A DNA stretch of 37,385 nucleotides from Candidatus Palauibacter denitrificans (GCA_009841015.1 VXMQ01000027.1:1-37385), one strand, 5' to 3'; shown: positions 10,288 to 20,100, numbered from the stretch's first letter. Translations and numbers: made by a program. The notes: a model not told the origin generated them from the letters alone.

Positions 10288-13056
10288 ATGGCACTAAAGC
10301 CCTGGTACAAGGTCGCGACGCCGCGCGAGGATCTGCGCGAAGGTCGGCCACTCGACGCCTCGGAGTTCGCTGTGCACCTGGACCAAGTCCGCGACGGGCG
10401 AGCGCCGGCAGTCTATCAGCAACCGGTCGAGTTTTTCGAGCGCACGTACCTCACGAAGAACCTTGCCAGCCTCGCGGCCGAGGTCAGTCGTCGGCTCTCC
10501 GGCATCAAGGTCGAGACCTCTGCCGTCTTCAACATGGCCACCCAGTTCGGTGGCGGTAAGACGCACTCGCTGGCGCTCCTCTACCATCTCGCACGAGGCG
10601 GACAGGAGGCTGCCGAATGGAAGGGCGTACGAAAGCTCCTTAGGACCGCCGGTGTGGCGGAAATGCCTCAGGCTGCCACCGCGGTATTCGTCGGCACGGA
10701 GTTCGACTCGATCGCCGGTCGAGGTGGCACGGACGGCACGCCCGTCCGTAAGACACCATGGGGTGAGATCGCCTGGCAACTCGGCGGGGCGGAGGCACTC
10801 GGAGTCGTGGCCGAGCACGACGCATCGCTCACAGCACCCGGCGGAGACGTTGTCTCGCGGATTCTGCCCGCCGATCGCCCAGTGCTGATCTTGCTTGATG
10901 AGTTAATGAACTACGTGAGCCGGAGCCGGAGGAGCGGCCTCGGCGGCCAACTCTACAGTTTCCTGCACAACCTGTCTGAAGTGGCTCGTTCGCGCGACGA
11001 CGCTGTGCTCGCCGTATCGATCCCCGCGTCGGAACTTGAGATGACGGTTGAAGACCAGTCCGACCACGAACGGTTCAAGAAGCTTCTCGACCGACTGGGC
11101 AAGGCGGTGATCATGTCGGTGGAGGCGGAGACCGCAGAGATCATTCGGCGGCGGCTCTTCGAGTGGCACGGCCTGCACCGAGACGGCTTGAAGACCGTCG
11201 GCGAGTACGTGGAGTGGCTGGCGGCGCACCGCCACCAAGTCCCGAGTTGGTTTCCAATCGACAACGCCCGCGAGACCCTAGCGGCGAGTTATCCCTTCCA
11301 CCCATCGGTGCTGTCCGTCTTCGAACGTAAGTGGCAGGCGCTGCCTCGCTTCCAGCACACGCGTGGCATCCTGCGGTTGCTAGCTCTTTGGGTATCGCAC
11401 GCCTACGTCAAAGGCTTCAAGGGGGCCCACAAGGACCCCCTGATCACGCTTGGCTCGGCACCCCTTGATGACCCGACGTTCCGCGCTGCGGTGTTCGAGC
11501 AACTCGGGGAATCACGCCTTGAAGGGGCGGTAACCACCGACATCGTGGGCAAGGAGCACGCCCATGCGCTGCGTCTCGACACCGAGGCAACGGCGGAGGT
11601 GAAAAAGGCTCGCCTGCACCGAAAAGTGGCAACGTCAATCTTCTTCGAGTCGAACGGCGGCCAGCGGCAGGGCGAGGCGACGCTACCTGAGGTTCGGCTC
11701 GCGGCGGCCGAGCCCGACCTCGACATCGGGAATGTCGAGCAGAGCCTCGAGGCGTTGGTGGATACCTGTTACTTCCTCTCGGCCGAGAAGAACCGCTACC
11801 GCTTCAGTTTCAAGCCTAATCTGAACAAGCTGCTCGCCGACCGGCGCGCGAGTGTGTCCGCGAACGCGACCCGCGACCGAGTTCGTGCCGAGATCCAGAA
11901 GGTCTTTGCGCTCGAACGCGGTGTGGTCGAACGCATCTACTTCCCTAAGCGCACGAACCAGGTGCCGGATCGTGCAGCACTGACGCTCATCGTACTTCCT
12001 CCGGAGAGCGAGGCGGGGGATCGGAATACGGTAAAGCTCATGGAGACGATGGCGAAGGAGCACGGCTCGTCGTCGCGAACCTACAAGAGCGCGCTGATCT
12101 GGTGCGTAGCTGAGGATGGAGCCATGCTCTCCGATGAGGCAAGGAAGGTTCTCGCGTGGGAGGACATCGAGGCTGACACGGGGATGCTCCGCATCGACGA
12201 ATCACAGCACCGGCAGCTGCAGGAGAACTTGAAGCGGGCCAAGCGCGATCTTCAAGAAGCGGTCTGGCGTTCGTACAAGACCGTGTTCCTGCTCGACGAG
12301 ACAAATGCTCTTCGCAAGATCGACCTCGGCCTTGTCCACTCCAGCGCGGCGAACTCGCTCGTCGCGCTAATCCTCGGCCGACTGCGGCAGGAGGACCTCG
12401 TCGTCGATGGGGTGAGCCCAAACTTCCTTGTCCGTAACTGGCCCCCGGCCCTCCCCGAGTGGAGCACGAAGGCCGCTCGGGATGCCTTCTTTGCCTCCCC
12501 CAAGTTCCCGCGCCTCCTGAATCCTGACCGGGTCAAGCAGACCATCTCCCGCGGCGTGGAGGCCGGGATGCTGGCGTACGTCGTCAAGGAGCCGAGCGGA
12601 GGGTACGAGCCCTTCGTCTTTCGCGAGACCCTGAACGAAGCCGATCTCGAGGTCACCGACGACGTGTTCTTGATCACGAAGGACGGCGCTGAAGCGTACA
12701 TGGCGCAGCGCGAATCGGGCGTTGAGCCGCCGCCAGGTACAGCCCCACCTGCAGGGACATCGCATACCGGAGACAAACCCGGCGGCGAGGCTGGAAGCGA
12801 GACCGCCGACCCCCCCGAACTTGGGGCGACCACGGAGACGGTCTCGGGCTTTCGGTGGACCGGCGAGATCACGCCGCAGAAGTGGATGAACTTCTACACG
12901 AAGGTGCTCGCGCGCTTCGCGACCGCCGACGGGCTCAGGCTGACGCTGACGGCCGACGTGCAGCCGGAGGAGGGCGTTTCGAAGGCCAAGGTCGAGGAGA
13001 CGAAGGTCGCGCTGAGGGAGCTCGGGATGGTGGAGGATGTCGAAATCGTTGATTGA
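10288..13056 (+). CDS. DUF499-type P-loop ATPase
   Basis: A 922-residue predicted ATPase of the DUF499/COG1483 type. A strong GGGAGG lies about 9 nt before the ATG. The N-terminus opens with KPWYKVATPREDLREG, typical of the family. Walker A is QFGGGKTHSLALLYHLA at about residues 85-100 and Walker B is VLILLDELMNYVSR at about 200. The large middle and C-terminal parts carry helical and winged-helix-like segments, then a Pro/Gly-rich linker around residues 810-850 and a small terminal domain beginning WTGEITPQKWMNFY. BrxC/PglY of BREX is the best-known DUF499-like ATPase and is required with the methylase for host marking and phage exclusion. Here it closes the plus-strand operon. I see no frameshift, so of the three large enzymes in this module only the helicase and this one read through intact. 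Confidence 0.87.
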   Translation: MALKPWYKVATPREDLREGRPLDASEFAVHLDQVRDGRAPAVYQQPVEFFERTYLTKNLASLAAEVSRRLSGIKVETSAVFNMATQFGGGKTHSLALLYHLARGGQEAAEWKGVRKLLRTAGVAEMPQAATAVFVGTEFDSIAGRGGTDGTPVRKTPWGEIAWQLGGAEALGVVAEHDASLTAPGGDVVSRILPADRPVLILLDELMNYVSRSRRSGLGGQLYSFLHNLSEVARSRDDAVLAVSIPASELEMTVEDQSDHERFKKLLDRLGKAVIMSVEAETAEIIRRRLFEWHGLHRDGLKTVGEYVEWLAAHRHQVPSWFPIDNARETLAASYPFHPSVLSVFERKWQALPRFQHTRGILRLLALWVSHAYVKGFKGAHKDPLITLGSAPLDDPTFRAAVFEQLGESRLEGAVTTDIVGKEHAHALRLDTEATAEVKKARLHRKVATSIFFESNGGQRQGEATLPEVRLAAAEPDLDIGNVEQSLEALVDTCYFLSAEKNRYRFSFKPNLNKLLADRRASVSANATRDRVRAEIQKVFALERGVVERIYFPKRTNQVPDRAALTLIVLPPESEAGDRNTVKLMETMAKEHGSSSRTYKSALIWCVAEDGAMLSDEARKVLAWEDIEADTGMLRIDESQHRQLQENLKRAKRDLQEAVWRSYKTVFLLDETNALRKIDLGLVHSSAANSLVALILGRLRQEDLVVDGVSPNFLVRNWPPALPEWSTKAARDAFFASPKFPRLLNPDRVKQTISRGVEAGMLAYVVKEPSGGYEPFVFRETLNEADLEVTDDVFLITKDGAEAYMAQRESGVEPPPGTAPPAGTSHTGDKPGGEAGSETADPPELGATTETVSGFRWTGEITPQKWMNFYTKVLARFATADGLRLTLTADVQPEEGVSKAKVEETKVALRELGMVEDVEIVD

Positions 13057-13165
13057 TGCCCGCCGTCGCGAAGCACTCCTGGGCTTTGAAGGTGAGGCGA
13101 AGCCGATCGTGGAGTCGGTCGAGTCTTCTAAGAGGGGCCCCCCGTCCGAGGCTACGGGGCGTTGA
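13037..13165 (+). pseudogene. 42-codon ORF stub, possible remnant of the next operon gene
   Basis: An ATG at 13037 lies inside the end of the DUF499 gene and opens a frame of 42 residues beginning MSKSLIDARRREALLGFEG and ending at 13165. Overlap of about 20 bp with the preceding gene fits the style of the operon. The sequence looks like a soluble, charged N-terminus, but then runs into Pro/Gly-rich coding without conserved features. The IS21-like end follows 75 bp later. I infer that this is the 5' stub of a gene cut off by rearrangement. It could also be a chance frame, since it is short and its GGAGG directly abuts the ATG. Confidence 0.35.
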
Positions 13166-13239
13166 CGGAGCTAACACGCAGACGCTCACCCACGCCTCGC
13201 CTAAGCTGATCAAACCGAAGAGGAGCTAACGTGAGAGGT

Positions 13240-13300
13240 TGTCAATGGGCACCGAAAATGTCCCGCTTTTGGGCATTGAAAATGTCCCACCTCGGGGGAG
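13240..13300 (+). mobile_element. Solitary IS21-like terminus with internal repeats
   Basis: The stretch begins TGTCA at 13240 and carries two 18-bp direct repeats, at 13247-13264 and 13271-13288, each gggca(cc/tt)gaaaatgtccc and differing at two positions. Their spacing is 24 bp. A TG-start end with closely repeated GAAAATGTCCC blocks is characteristic of IS21-family ends, where the transposase IstA binds several short repeats. No istA or istB gene follows and I saw no matching opposite end in the window, so this is a scar, not a complete element. It separates the truncated right edge of the DUF499 operon from the DUF6884 gene pair. Confidence 0.55.
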
Positions 13301-13341
13301 CGCGGCCCGATCATTGATGCCGGGCTGGCGTTGTGTGATGA

Positions 13342-13842
13342 ATGACCGGTACACTCGACTCCGTTCACCCCGGTTGGATCCATGCTCTCTTGGGCGAGCG
13401 CCCGGACCTCGTATTGATCGGGTGCGTGAAGACTAAGCGTCGGGAGACAAATGCGGCGAAAGACTTATACAAATCACCCCTCTGGCACCGGCGGCGGGCC
13501 TACGCCGAGAGCCTGGAGTGCCCGTGGTACATCCTCAGTGCAAAGCACGGACTGCTGGACCCCGACAAGCGCATCGGACCCTACGACGTCTCGTTGAACG
13601 ATCTTCGGGCTGCGGCCCGGCGGGCTTGGTCGACCCGCGTAGTCTCTGAATTGAAGAGTCGGGTCCCGTCGCTACGAGACAAGGTGATCGAGATCCACGC
13701 CGGCGCCGCCTACGTTACGTATGGCCTCGAAGAGGGACTGCGCGAAGCGGGCGCCACCATTCATCGGCCACTCGCACGCATGTCGGGGGTTGGGCGCCAG
13801 CAAGCTTGGTATCATGAACAACTGAGGAGACGCGGCTCGTGA
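13342..13842 (+). CDS. DUF6884 domain protein
   Basis: The 166 residues include LIGCVKTKRRETNAAKDLYKSP at about 27-48 (a Cys-Lys-rich loop), then WHRRRAYAESL, WYILSAKHGLLDPD and IGPYDVSLNDL. This is the full pattern I associate with DUF6884. The fold has been likened to YaaA-type proteins, but no biochemical role is established. The conserved Cys, the KTK and the HG suggest a nucleic-acid or nucleotide-handling active site. The start codon is a TTG/ATG-region choice near 13342, and an ATG is present. The last four bases (GTGA) overlap the start of the next gene, so the two are translationally coupled. It lies right after the IS21-like scar and may have arrived separately from the module on its left. 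Confidence 0.7.
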   Translation: MTGTLDSVHPGWIHALLGERPDLVLIGCVKTKRRETNAAKDLYKSPLWHRRRAYAESLECPWYILSAKHGLLDPDKRIGPYDVSLNDLRAAARRAWSTRVVSELKSRVPSLRDKVIEIHAGAAYVTYGLEEGLREAGATIHRPLARMSGVGRQQAWYHEQLRRRGS

Positions 13843-14894
13843 ACAGCAAGGGCAACCGCCACCGCTCATCTCATAGGCCTCCGGCCAGCCGCATCGCCCG
13901 GCTGATTGCGGAAGACTTCTTTGGGGACGCGCTCGACCTGGATTCTCGCGACATGTCGCGAGAGGCTCCTGGCGGGTTGATGCCAGCGACGGGTGCCGGC
14001 CGCGAGCAGGGAGCGGAGGGTCGGACGTGGCTAGGGATGCCCGAAGTGGAGGTCGTGCGAGCCATACGGCGCTCCGCGACGACGAGCGAAGCCGGGCAAG
14101 ATTCGACGCGCTTGTTTAGCGTGCGCACGTCTCAGCGGGTTCGCTTCCTAGGCGGGAACGACCGCGTCGTACGCCTCTTCCTGACGTTTATTTCGGCGAT
14201 GGACCGCGTGCGGGACGCTACCCAACTCTGGCGAGCCGGCATGAGCCTCTTTGAGGAGCGCCCGGAGCTCTTCGATCCGCAGCACGCGGCGGGAATGGAG
14301 TTCGGTACGCTCCACGCGCTTCTCAAGTCAACTGGGGTGAGCCGCAAGCATGGCCAAGACACGGGCGCTTGGCTTCAGGTCGCCTCCACGTTGGCCCGTT
14401 GCCCGGAGTCGCCGGTGCGACAGGTGATCTACGCGGGCCGCGGTGACGCTCAGGAGTTACTGCGCGATCTCAGAACCCGCGACGAGGGCGGCCACCTTCG
14501 TTTTCCGCTGCTAGGCGGCCCGAAGATTCGGCTGATGTGGATCCGGATGATGGTGAACCCAGGCGGTGCCGTGATCGGCAGGATCGACACTGTCCCGGTT
14601 GCGGTGGATGCCCAGGTGCGTCGTGCGACGGAGAATCTTGGCGTCACGGCGACGCGCGGCCTACCCCTTCGCAAGGCCAAGCCTGTCATCCACCAAGCTT
14701 GGTTGGACGCCCTTTCGGAAGTGGAAATCGGGGGGCCGCCCGGGATCGCCGATACCTGCGCAGCGCTCGATCCAGCGCTGTGGTTCTTCGGCAGGCACGG
14801 TTGCAGCCATTGCGAGAAGGCGGGCAGGAAGGTGCGTTTCGGTCGCGCTTGCGACCACTGCGTGCGCTTCAATCAGCTCAGTTCGACAGGCTAG
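13839..14894 (+). CDS. Cys-rich protein of unknown function, possibly DNA-glycosylase-like
   Basis: GTG start at 13839, overlapping the previous stop by 4 bp; 351 residues. I do not recognise a named family. The first 90 residues are basic and low in hydrophobic content. The C-terminal third holds IDTVPVAVDAQVRRATENLG, LPLRKAKPVIHQAW and then IADTCAALDPALWFFGRHG. The end carries two CxxC pairs, CSHC and CDHC, 12 residues apart. The order of a D-hydrophobic-R segment, then LW.FG, then a Cys cluster is reminiscent of HhH-GPD glycosylases, whose Fe-S loop follows a similar helix. The Cys spacing equally fits a plain zinc ribbon. Both readings imply DNA or RNA binding. Pairing with DUF6884 suggests a two-gene unit. 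No signal peptide is visible. Confidence 0.6.
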   Translation: MNSKGNRHRSSHRPPASRIARLIAEDFFGDALDLDSRDMSREAPGGLMPATGAGREQGAEGRTWLGMPEVEVVRAIRRSATTSEAGQDSTRLFSVRTSQRVRFLGGNDRVVRLFLTFISAMDRVRDATQLWRAGMSLFEERPELFDPQHAAGMEFGTLHALLKSTGVSRKHGQDTGAWLQVASTLARCPESPVRQVIYAGRGDAQELLRDLRTRDEGGHLRFPLLGGPKIRLMWIRMMVNPGGAVIGRIDTVPVAVDAQVRRATENLGVTATRGLPLRKAKPVIHQAWLDALSEVEIGGPPGIADTCAALDPALWFFGRHGCSHCEKAGRKVRFGRACDHCVRFNQLSSTG

Positions 14895-14976
14895 CTAGCA
14901 ACGCGCTCCGTCGGGTGACTGCCCTTGAGCCACCTTGCAAAGTCGGATCATCTCGTAGGTGACGCAGAACCTAACT

Positions 14977-15834
14977 TCACCGAAGAGACGTACACTGTCT
15001 CAGTGCGTCGGAAACCGGAATACGGAGGGTCGCGATGGAGGGCTCACCGATGATCTGTAGGGCGAATCGGTACTCCGCCTGATAAGAAAACGATTTCGGT
15101 TTGATGAACCCGGCCGGTGACGACAAGCCAGCGGGCTGGCCGCTCGTGTCGAGTGTTCCCGAGACGTCCTCATAGGCTACCGGCCCGTGGTCTACGTGGA
15201 CGATTCGCTTATACTCGCTGTGCGCAGCCCGTACTTTTTCAATTAGGGACAGGCCCGGGACGGCCTTCAGGTGGGTCGCCGGGTCCAGGGTGACCGCAAA
15301 ACCGACGCCAAGCTCGAGGGCGAACGCATTGACGTCCAGAATGTTGGTGATGGTGTCATTATCGGACGAGATGCGTTTCCCTAGCCCGTAGGCGTCTCGC
15401 TCGCCGTAAGGGCAGAATGCCGTACAATACACCCACGGATCACAGATAAGGCCATGTTCCGCCTTTGCGGATAAGGAACTCACTGCGTGGCCAAACCCGG
15501 ATTCCGGCAGCCATCCGGCGAAGAAAGGAGTGGCATCCAGCTTGACGCGTCCCTCCATCGGGTCACACTGATCCCCTTCGAGGTTCTCGCCCTTCCGGTA
15601 GTGTGCGAGAGTCGACACCCATATTTCGTCACTCAAATGCGGCGAATGCTCCCGCTTGGAAAACCGAACGATCTGCCGATCCCTTCGCCCAACAAGCAAG
15701 GCCTCGTTGACCCGACCAACCACGAGGAGCAAGCGCTTCTGCCGCTTGTTGTCGAGTATCGCGAAGAACTTCCTCCCGTCAGAGGCACCCAGCTCTTCGA
15801 CGGATACTCCCTCCCGTGGCGTGAGTCGGTTCAT
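14977..15834 (-). CDS. DUF2971-like protein, last gene of the minus-strand run
   Basis: This 285-residue protein starts at an ATG with a GGAG seven bases upstream. Its layout resembles DUF2971 proteins of defence islands. There is an N-terminal Lys/Arg-rich region, then DEIWVSTLAHYRKGENLEGD, a mid-protein DPWVYCTAFCPYGERDAYG, and a terminal FSYQAEYRFALQIIG matching the Y..E.EYRF signature of the family. Similarity is by pattern only. Activity is unknown; some relatives sit beside abortive-infection genes. It follows the membrane/coiled-coil gene with an 80-bp gap and converges on the Cys-rich gene from the left. It could be the terminal gene of module 2 or an unrelated passenger. Confidence 0.6.
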   Translation of the reverse strand: MNRLTPREGVSVEELGASDGRKFFAILDNKRQKRLLLVVGRVNEALLVGRRDRQIVRFSKREHSPHLSDEIWVSTLAHYRKGENLEGDQCDPMEGRVKLDATPFFAGWLPESGFGHAVSSLSAKAEHGLICDPWVYCTAFCPYGERDAYGLGKRISSDNDTITNILDVNAFALELGVGFAVTLDPATHLKAVPGLSLIEKVRAAHSEYKRIVHVDHGPVAYEDVSGTLDTSGQPAGLSSPAGFIKPKSFSYQAEYRFALQIIGEPSIATLRIPVSDALRQCTSLR

Positions 15835-15914
15835 CGAGCGTCTCCGCCTTCGCCGCCGCTCATCATACCCGCGAAGGTGTTGACCCTTCGGCCAGCCAAC
15901 CGGTTCTTCAACGG

Positions 15915-17108
15915 CTAGGTCGACGTCCCTTCCAGGCGAACGTCGTGCGTGTGGTACGCGCGCAGAGTCCGGTCGCCATCAGGTTGGCGGTAGAAGATGA
16001 CGGACGGAGGGCGCGCATCGTCAGTGGCGGTTGCATCGATCCATCGCTCCATGCGCGTCTGGACGGAGTTGGACTGCCGGCGAATGGCTTTGGCGTTCCG
16101 TGCCTTGGCCGCCAAACCTCTTCTGAGGGGGTGGGGCAGCGGGCCACGGAGGAGGCGGAATCGGCGCGGGAGTCGGAGGTGACGCGGGAGCCGTGCCCGT
16201 GTGGACTCGGCGAGGTCCCCCTTGAGTTTCCTATGGTAGGCTCCGACCGGATCGTCATCGATGACCTGTCGGAAGTCCTCACCGTACCGTTCGATCTTCT
16301 CTCGTAGCCGTGACTGCCGGGACTCCACCACGTCGGGGTCGTTCTGGAGGGCCAGATACAGCTGCAGCACGTCGATCTGGATGTCTTGGAGACTGGCCAG
16401 GAAGAACCGACCGAGATCCGACACGGCGGACTTGGCGTCTTCCTCGGACTGAACCTGGTGGGTCACCAGAAGGCCGTACTTGGAGCGCAGCAGGCTTACG
16501 TCGTGCTCGATCCTTGAGATCCGTTCGGGCACATCGCTGGCGAATCGTCGGCAGTCCTTGAATTCCGAGCGGATTTCGTCGATTCGCTCCGCTGCGGTCT
16601 CGAACCGGGCGTAGTCTTCGGCGTCGAGCAGGCGGCGTACCCGCTCCACCACTGCGGAGAGCTGTCCGAGGGTCCTCTGCGCCCGGTCGAGGCGTGCGCA
16701 GATCATCAGGGAAGAGACAGTCGTGAAGAGCATCACCGGCGCGACGACCGGCATCAGGGCCCTGCTGGCGGCAACGAACGGCGCTTGCCCCACGATCCCG
16801 GCCGGGCCCATGACGGCTGAACCGACCCCGGTCCCGATGGTCATCAGCGTCGCGGGATTGGCCGTCGCCAGGAACACGTTGCCGGCCAGCAGCGACGACG
16901 CAGCCGTACTGCCGGTGCCGAGCATCGGAAGCAGCCAGCGGCTGTCGAGGACTCCACCGGACTCGAATGGAAGGTCCTCGGACCACGATGCTCGCAGCGC
17001 CTCGCTCGCGTCCCGCCCGAGGTCGACCAACCCAATGGAGCGGCCCTCGTGCGTCAGAACCTGTCCGACCGGGTCGCGCGGTATCTCATGAGCCTCAACG
17101 ATTTCCAT
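15915..17108 (-). CDS. Membrane/coiled-coil protein of module 2, unknown family
   Basis: A 397-residue protein with no recognised family. Residues about 57-140 form a long Gly/Ala-rich hydrophobic region (ASSLLAGNVFLATANPATLM, then MPVVAPVMLFTTVSSLMI), enough for two or three membrane passes. Next comes a strongly helical, heptad-like stretch at about 140-290 (for example LSAVVERVRRLLDAEDYARF). The tail is very basic, around 290-350, followed by a short beta-rich end. The start lies 21 bp after the helicase stop, so the gene is probably co-transcribed with it. A membrane segment plus coiled coil behind a helicase/PLD pair suggests an inner-membrane effector or anchor, but nothing in the sequence proves toxicity. 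Confidence 0.6.
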   Translation of the reverse strand: MEIVEAHEIPRDPVGQVLTHEGRSIGLVDLGRDASEALRASWSEDLPFESGGVLDSRWLLPMLGTGSTAASSLLAGNVFLATANPATLMTIGTGVGSAVMGPAGIVGQAPFVAASRALMPVVAPVMLFTTVSSLMICARLDRAQRTLGQLSAVVERVRRLLDAEDYARFETAAERIDEIRSEFKDCRRFASDVPERISRIEHDVSLLRSKYGLLVTHQVQSEEDAKSAVSDLGRFFLASLQDIQIDVLQLYLALQNDPDVVESRQSRLREKIERYGEDFRQVIDDDPVGAYHRKLKGDLAESTRARLPRHLRLPRRFRLLRGPLPHPLRRGLAAKARNAKAIRRQSNSVQTRMERWIDATATDDARPPSVIFYRQPDGDRTLRAYHTHDVRLEGTST

Positions 17109-17129
17109 GTGACCTGCTTGTCACCCCTG

Positions 17130-20100
17130 TCAGATATTCGGCCGCTCTCGACGGCGTGGGGACAGATCGATCCGCAGGGACGGCTCGATCTCCTCAAGCC
17201 TCTCTCGGCTACACCGCTCCAGGAGGAACGTCATCAGGTCGTCCTGTCGGGGCTGCCCGAACACCATGCGGTAGACGGCGAGGGACCGCTTGAGCGCTTC
17301 GAGTTGCGAGGCGTCGCGGCTCAGCGGAAGCGCCGGGACGTGCCGCTCGATGTACGCGCCGTCATCGAGTGGGAAGAGCCAGTACGGCACGAGCCCAACC
17401 CCGTTCGTCGATTGGTCCCGGGCGGCTTCGAACAGGGCGTGCCACACATCCTTCGAGCCGCTGGCGAGTACCTCGTCTCCGTGTTTCGTCGCGACGTTCT
17501 TGCGCACGGCGTGGCCCTTGTAGCGATGCACGCGGCCCTCGCGCTGTTCCAGATCGACCGGGTTCGACGGAAGGTTCCAGTGCATGACCGCATGACAGTA
17601 GGCGTGGAAGTCCAGCCCCTCCTGCCCGACGGACGTGGACACGAGCACGAAGGGCCAGAAGGGGGAGTTGAACGCCCGTCGCACCTGCCCTTCGCGCGCT
17701 CCCGTCTTGCCGTCGTCGCTCTCCTGGGCGCCGAAGCGCATGGCGAAGTGGTTGCGCAGACGGCGGTGCTGGATGCGGACGGAGTCGTCCACGGGTTGGA
17801 TCTCGTCCACCCGCGGTGCGCCGGTGCGAAGTGACAGCGCCGCCGTCACCGCCTCGGCCAGTTTGTCCCAGGCCTCTTCATCGTCGCCCGCGAACAACCC
17901 CTCGAGATCGCGTAGCGTGTGGATGTACTCGTCCAGGACGGCTTGGAGGTTCCCCGCCGCGCAGTAGTCGACCACCTGCCGCCAGTAGGGCGTTGCCTCA
18001 TGGTCGCGTCGCCCACCTCGGATGAGCGCCATCGCTTCCGGAATGTTGAACAGCGTCCGGAAGCTCCAGGCAATCCGGCCGGCAGCGTCTCGGGCGGCCA
18101 GGGGCGACGCCGTTCCCGACCCCGAGGCCCGAGTCAGGGCTCTGAGCGCGCTCGTCGCGGGCCCCGCGACGGCTCTGGTGGCGAGGGCGTCGGCGAGATC
18201 ATCGGGAGGGCGCCCGAGGTCGAGTGACCCTCCCAATGCTGCCTCAACCCCCGCGTTGACGAGCTTCCTGGCTTCGTTGACGTGATCCACCCACCGGGAG
18301 CCCTCTTCGTCGTCCTCCTGCGCCCCGTTCCAGATGCGCGGAAGGTCCCAGCGGCCGAACCACTCCGCGGTCGACTCTCGGTGCCGCTGGAGGTCGAGAA
18401 GAATCGGGGCCGCCCAGTACCAACTCTCATCTTCGCGTTCGCCGTCGAGATATGGCTCCGTGAGTCGGTCCAGCAGCGGTTCGAGTCGCGCCTGTGCGCG
18501 GGCAACGGCGTCAGCAAGGGTCGATTCTCGCGCCGGTGCAGCGACGGGATCGCCCAACTCCACCAGAGTCGGACTCGGGTAGAGCAGTCCGAGAACGGGC
18601 ATGCCCGTAAGCCGCTCCTTTTCGTCAGGGTGGTCAGCACCAGCCCCGCGCCGTTGCGCTGCGGCGAAGCGAAGCAGCCCGCGGCGCTTCTTGCGCTCCT
18701 CCGGTGTGTTACGGATCGAGTCGTCGAACCGCTGGAAGAGCCGGCGCTCCACGTCGTAGCTCACCACGCTTGCGACCGCCTTGGGAACGACCGCCCAGGT
18801 CGAGAAGATCAGGCGCTTGGAGAACTGCTGGTCGCGCGCCGCCTTCCACGGACCGGACTCCGCGTAGTAGGGAAGTGCAGGGGGCAGCCAGAGCAGTTTC
18901 CAGGCTTCACCGCGCTCCATCCACGCGAGCAGGCTTCGCAGGCGCGCGTTGGCTGGGTCGAGTTGGGCGTACGCCTCGACCTCTTCCCACGGGAGTGACA
19001 CCCTGCCGCCATCCGTGAGGAGTTTCTCGAGGCCGTTCTCCGGCGACGCGTCGAGGCTGGCGACGACCTCGGTCTTCAGCTTGTAGTCGTCCATGAAGCT
19101 CAGGAGGTACGGTGCCGCCTTCCAGTACTCGAGGACCCGCGGCTGCCCCACTTCGCGGCCGATCTCCCCGAGCGTCAGGTAATCCCCCACGTCGTCCGCG
19201 GTGAGTTCCAACCCCGTGCTTGGGATCTGGCGCATCATTCCCTCCGCGTCCTCGGAGGCGCGCAGCCGCTCCGTCCGCGACATGACCCGTCGCAGGTGTG
19301 CCTCGATCTGTTCCTTGATCCGCACGAGGTTCTCGGTCCCGGACTCGATCCGGTACATCGCCTGCCGGTAGTCCTCCAGCAGCCGATGGAGGTGTTGACT
19401 CTTCTTCGGTTCAGCATCGAGGAACTCGACGGTCCGCAGAAAATCCCGGTAGTGGTCGTCCTCGGCCCGCTCGTGGTGGAGCGTGTACATCTTGTACGGC
19501 GTCGCCGAGAGAAGGAGGAGACGAACGTCGGATGCCTCGTCGGAGTAGGTGAACAGCTGTTTTGCCAGCTGAGCCGTAGCGTGCTCTCCGACGAGCAGAT
19601 CTTTGAAGCGCTGGAATTCGTCCAGGATCACGAGGTCCGGTTCAAGCGCATCCACGCACACTTCGGCCAGCGTTGAACGCAGCCCGCCGATGAACTCGAT
19701 CTGCCTCCACCGATCCTCCCACGGGATGTGAGCACGACTTCGTCGGAATCGCTGGCAGAGGTCTGCGTACGTTTCTTGCAGACCCTCGCTCTCGCGCAGG
19801 CGGTCCGCGAACGCGTCGGCAAGATCTGCGTCGATATCGTACCAATTCTCGAACTGCGTCAGCTCCCAGCGGAAGCGGCTCGTCTTCCGCACATAGCCCT
19901 GAAACACGTTCTTCGGGCCTGCCCGGAAGTCTGGCCACACGCGCTGGATCATGTGGTAGAGCAGGACCCGCTCTTCCCGGATTCCCATGCTGCTCTTCAA
20001 ATCGAACGATGTCCCGGGTGTGAGCGCGATGTAGTTGACCCGGTTCGCTCTTAGCCCATGGATCTCCCGCGGCAGCAGCGTCAGCCGGGCGGCGCGCACG

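Noticed and set aside
17109..17124. GTGAC...GTCAC inverted repeat between helicase stop and the membrane-protein start
   Set aside because: A 5-bp stem is expected by chance in this base composition, and it overlaps the likely ribosome-binding region.
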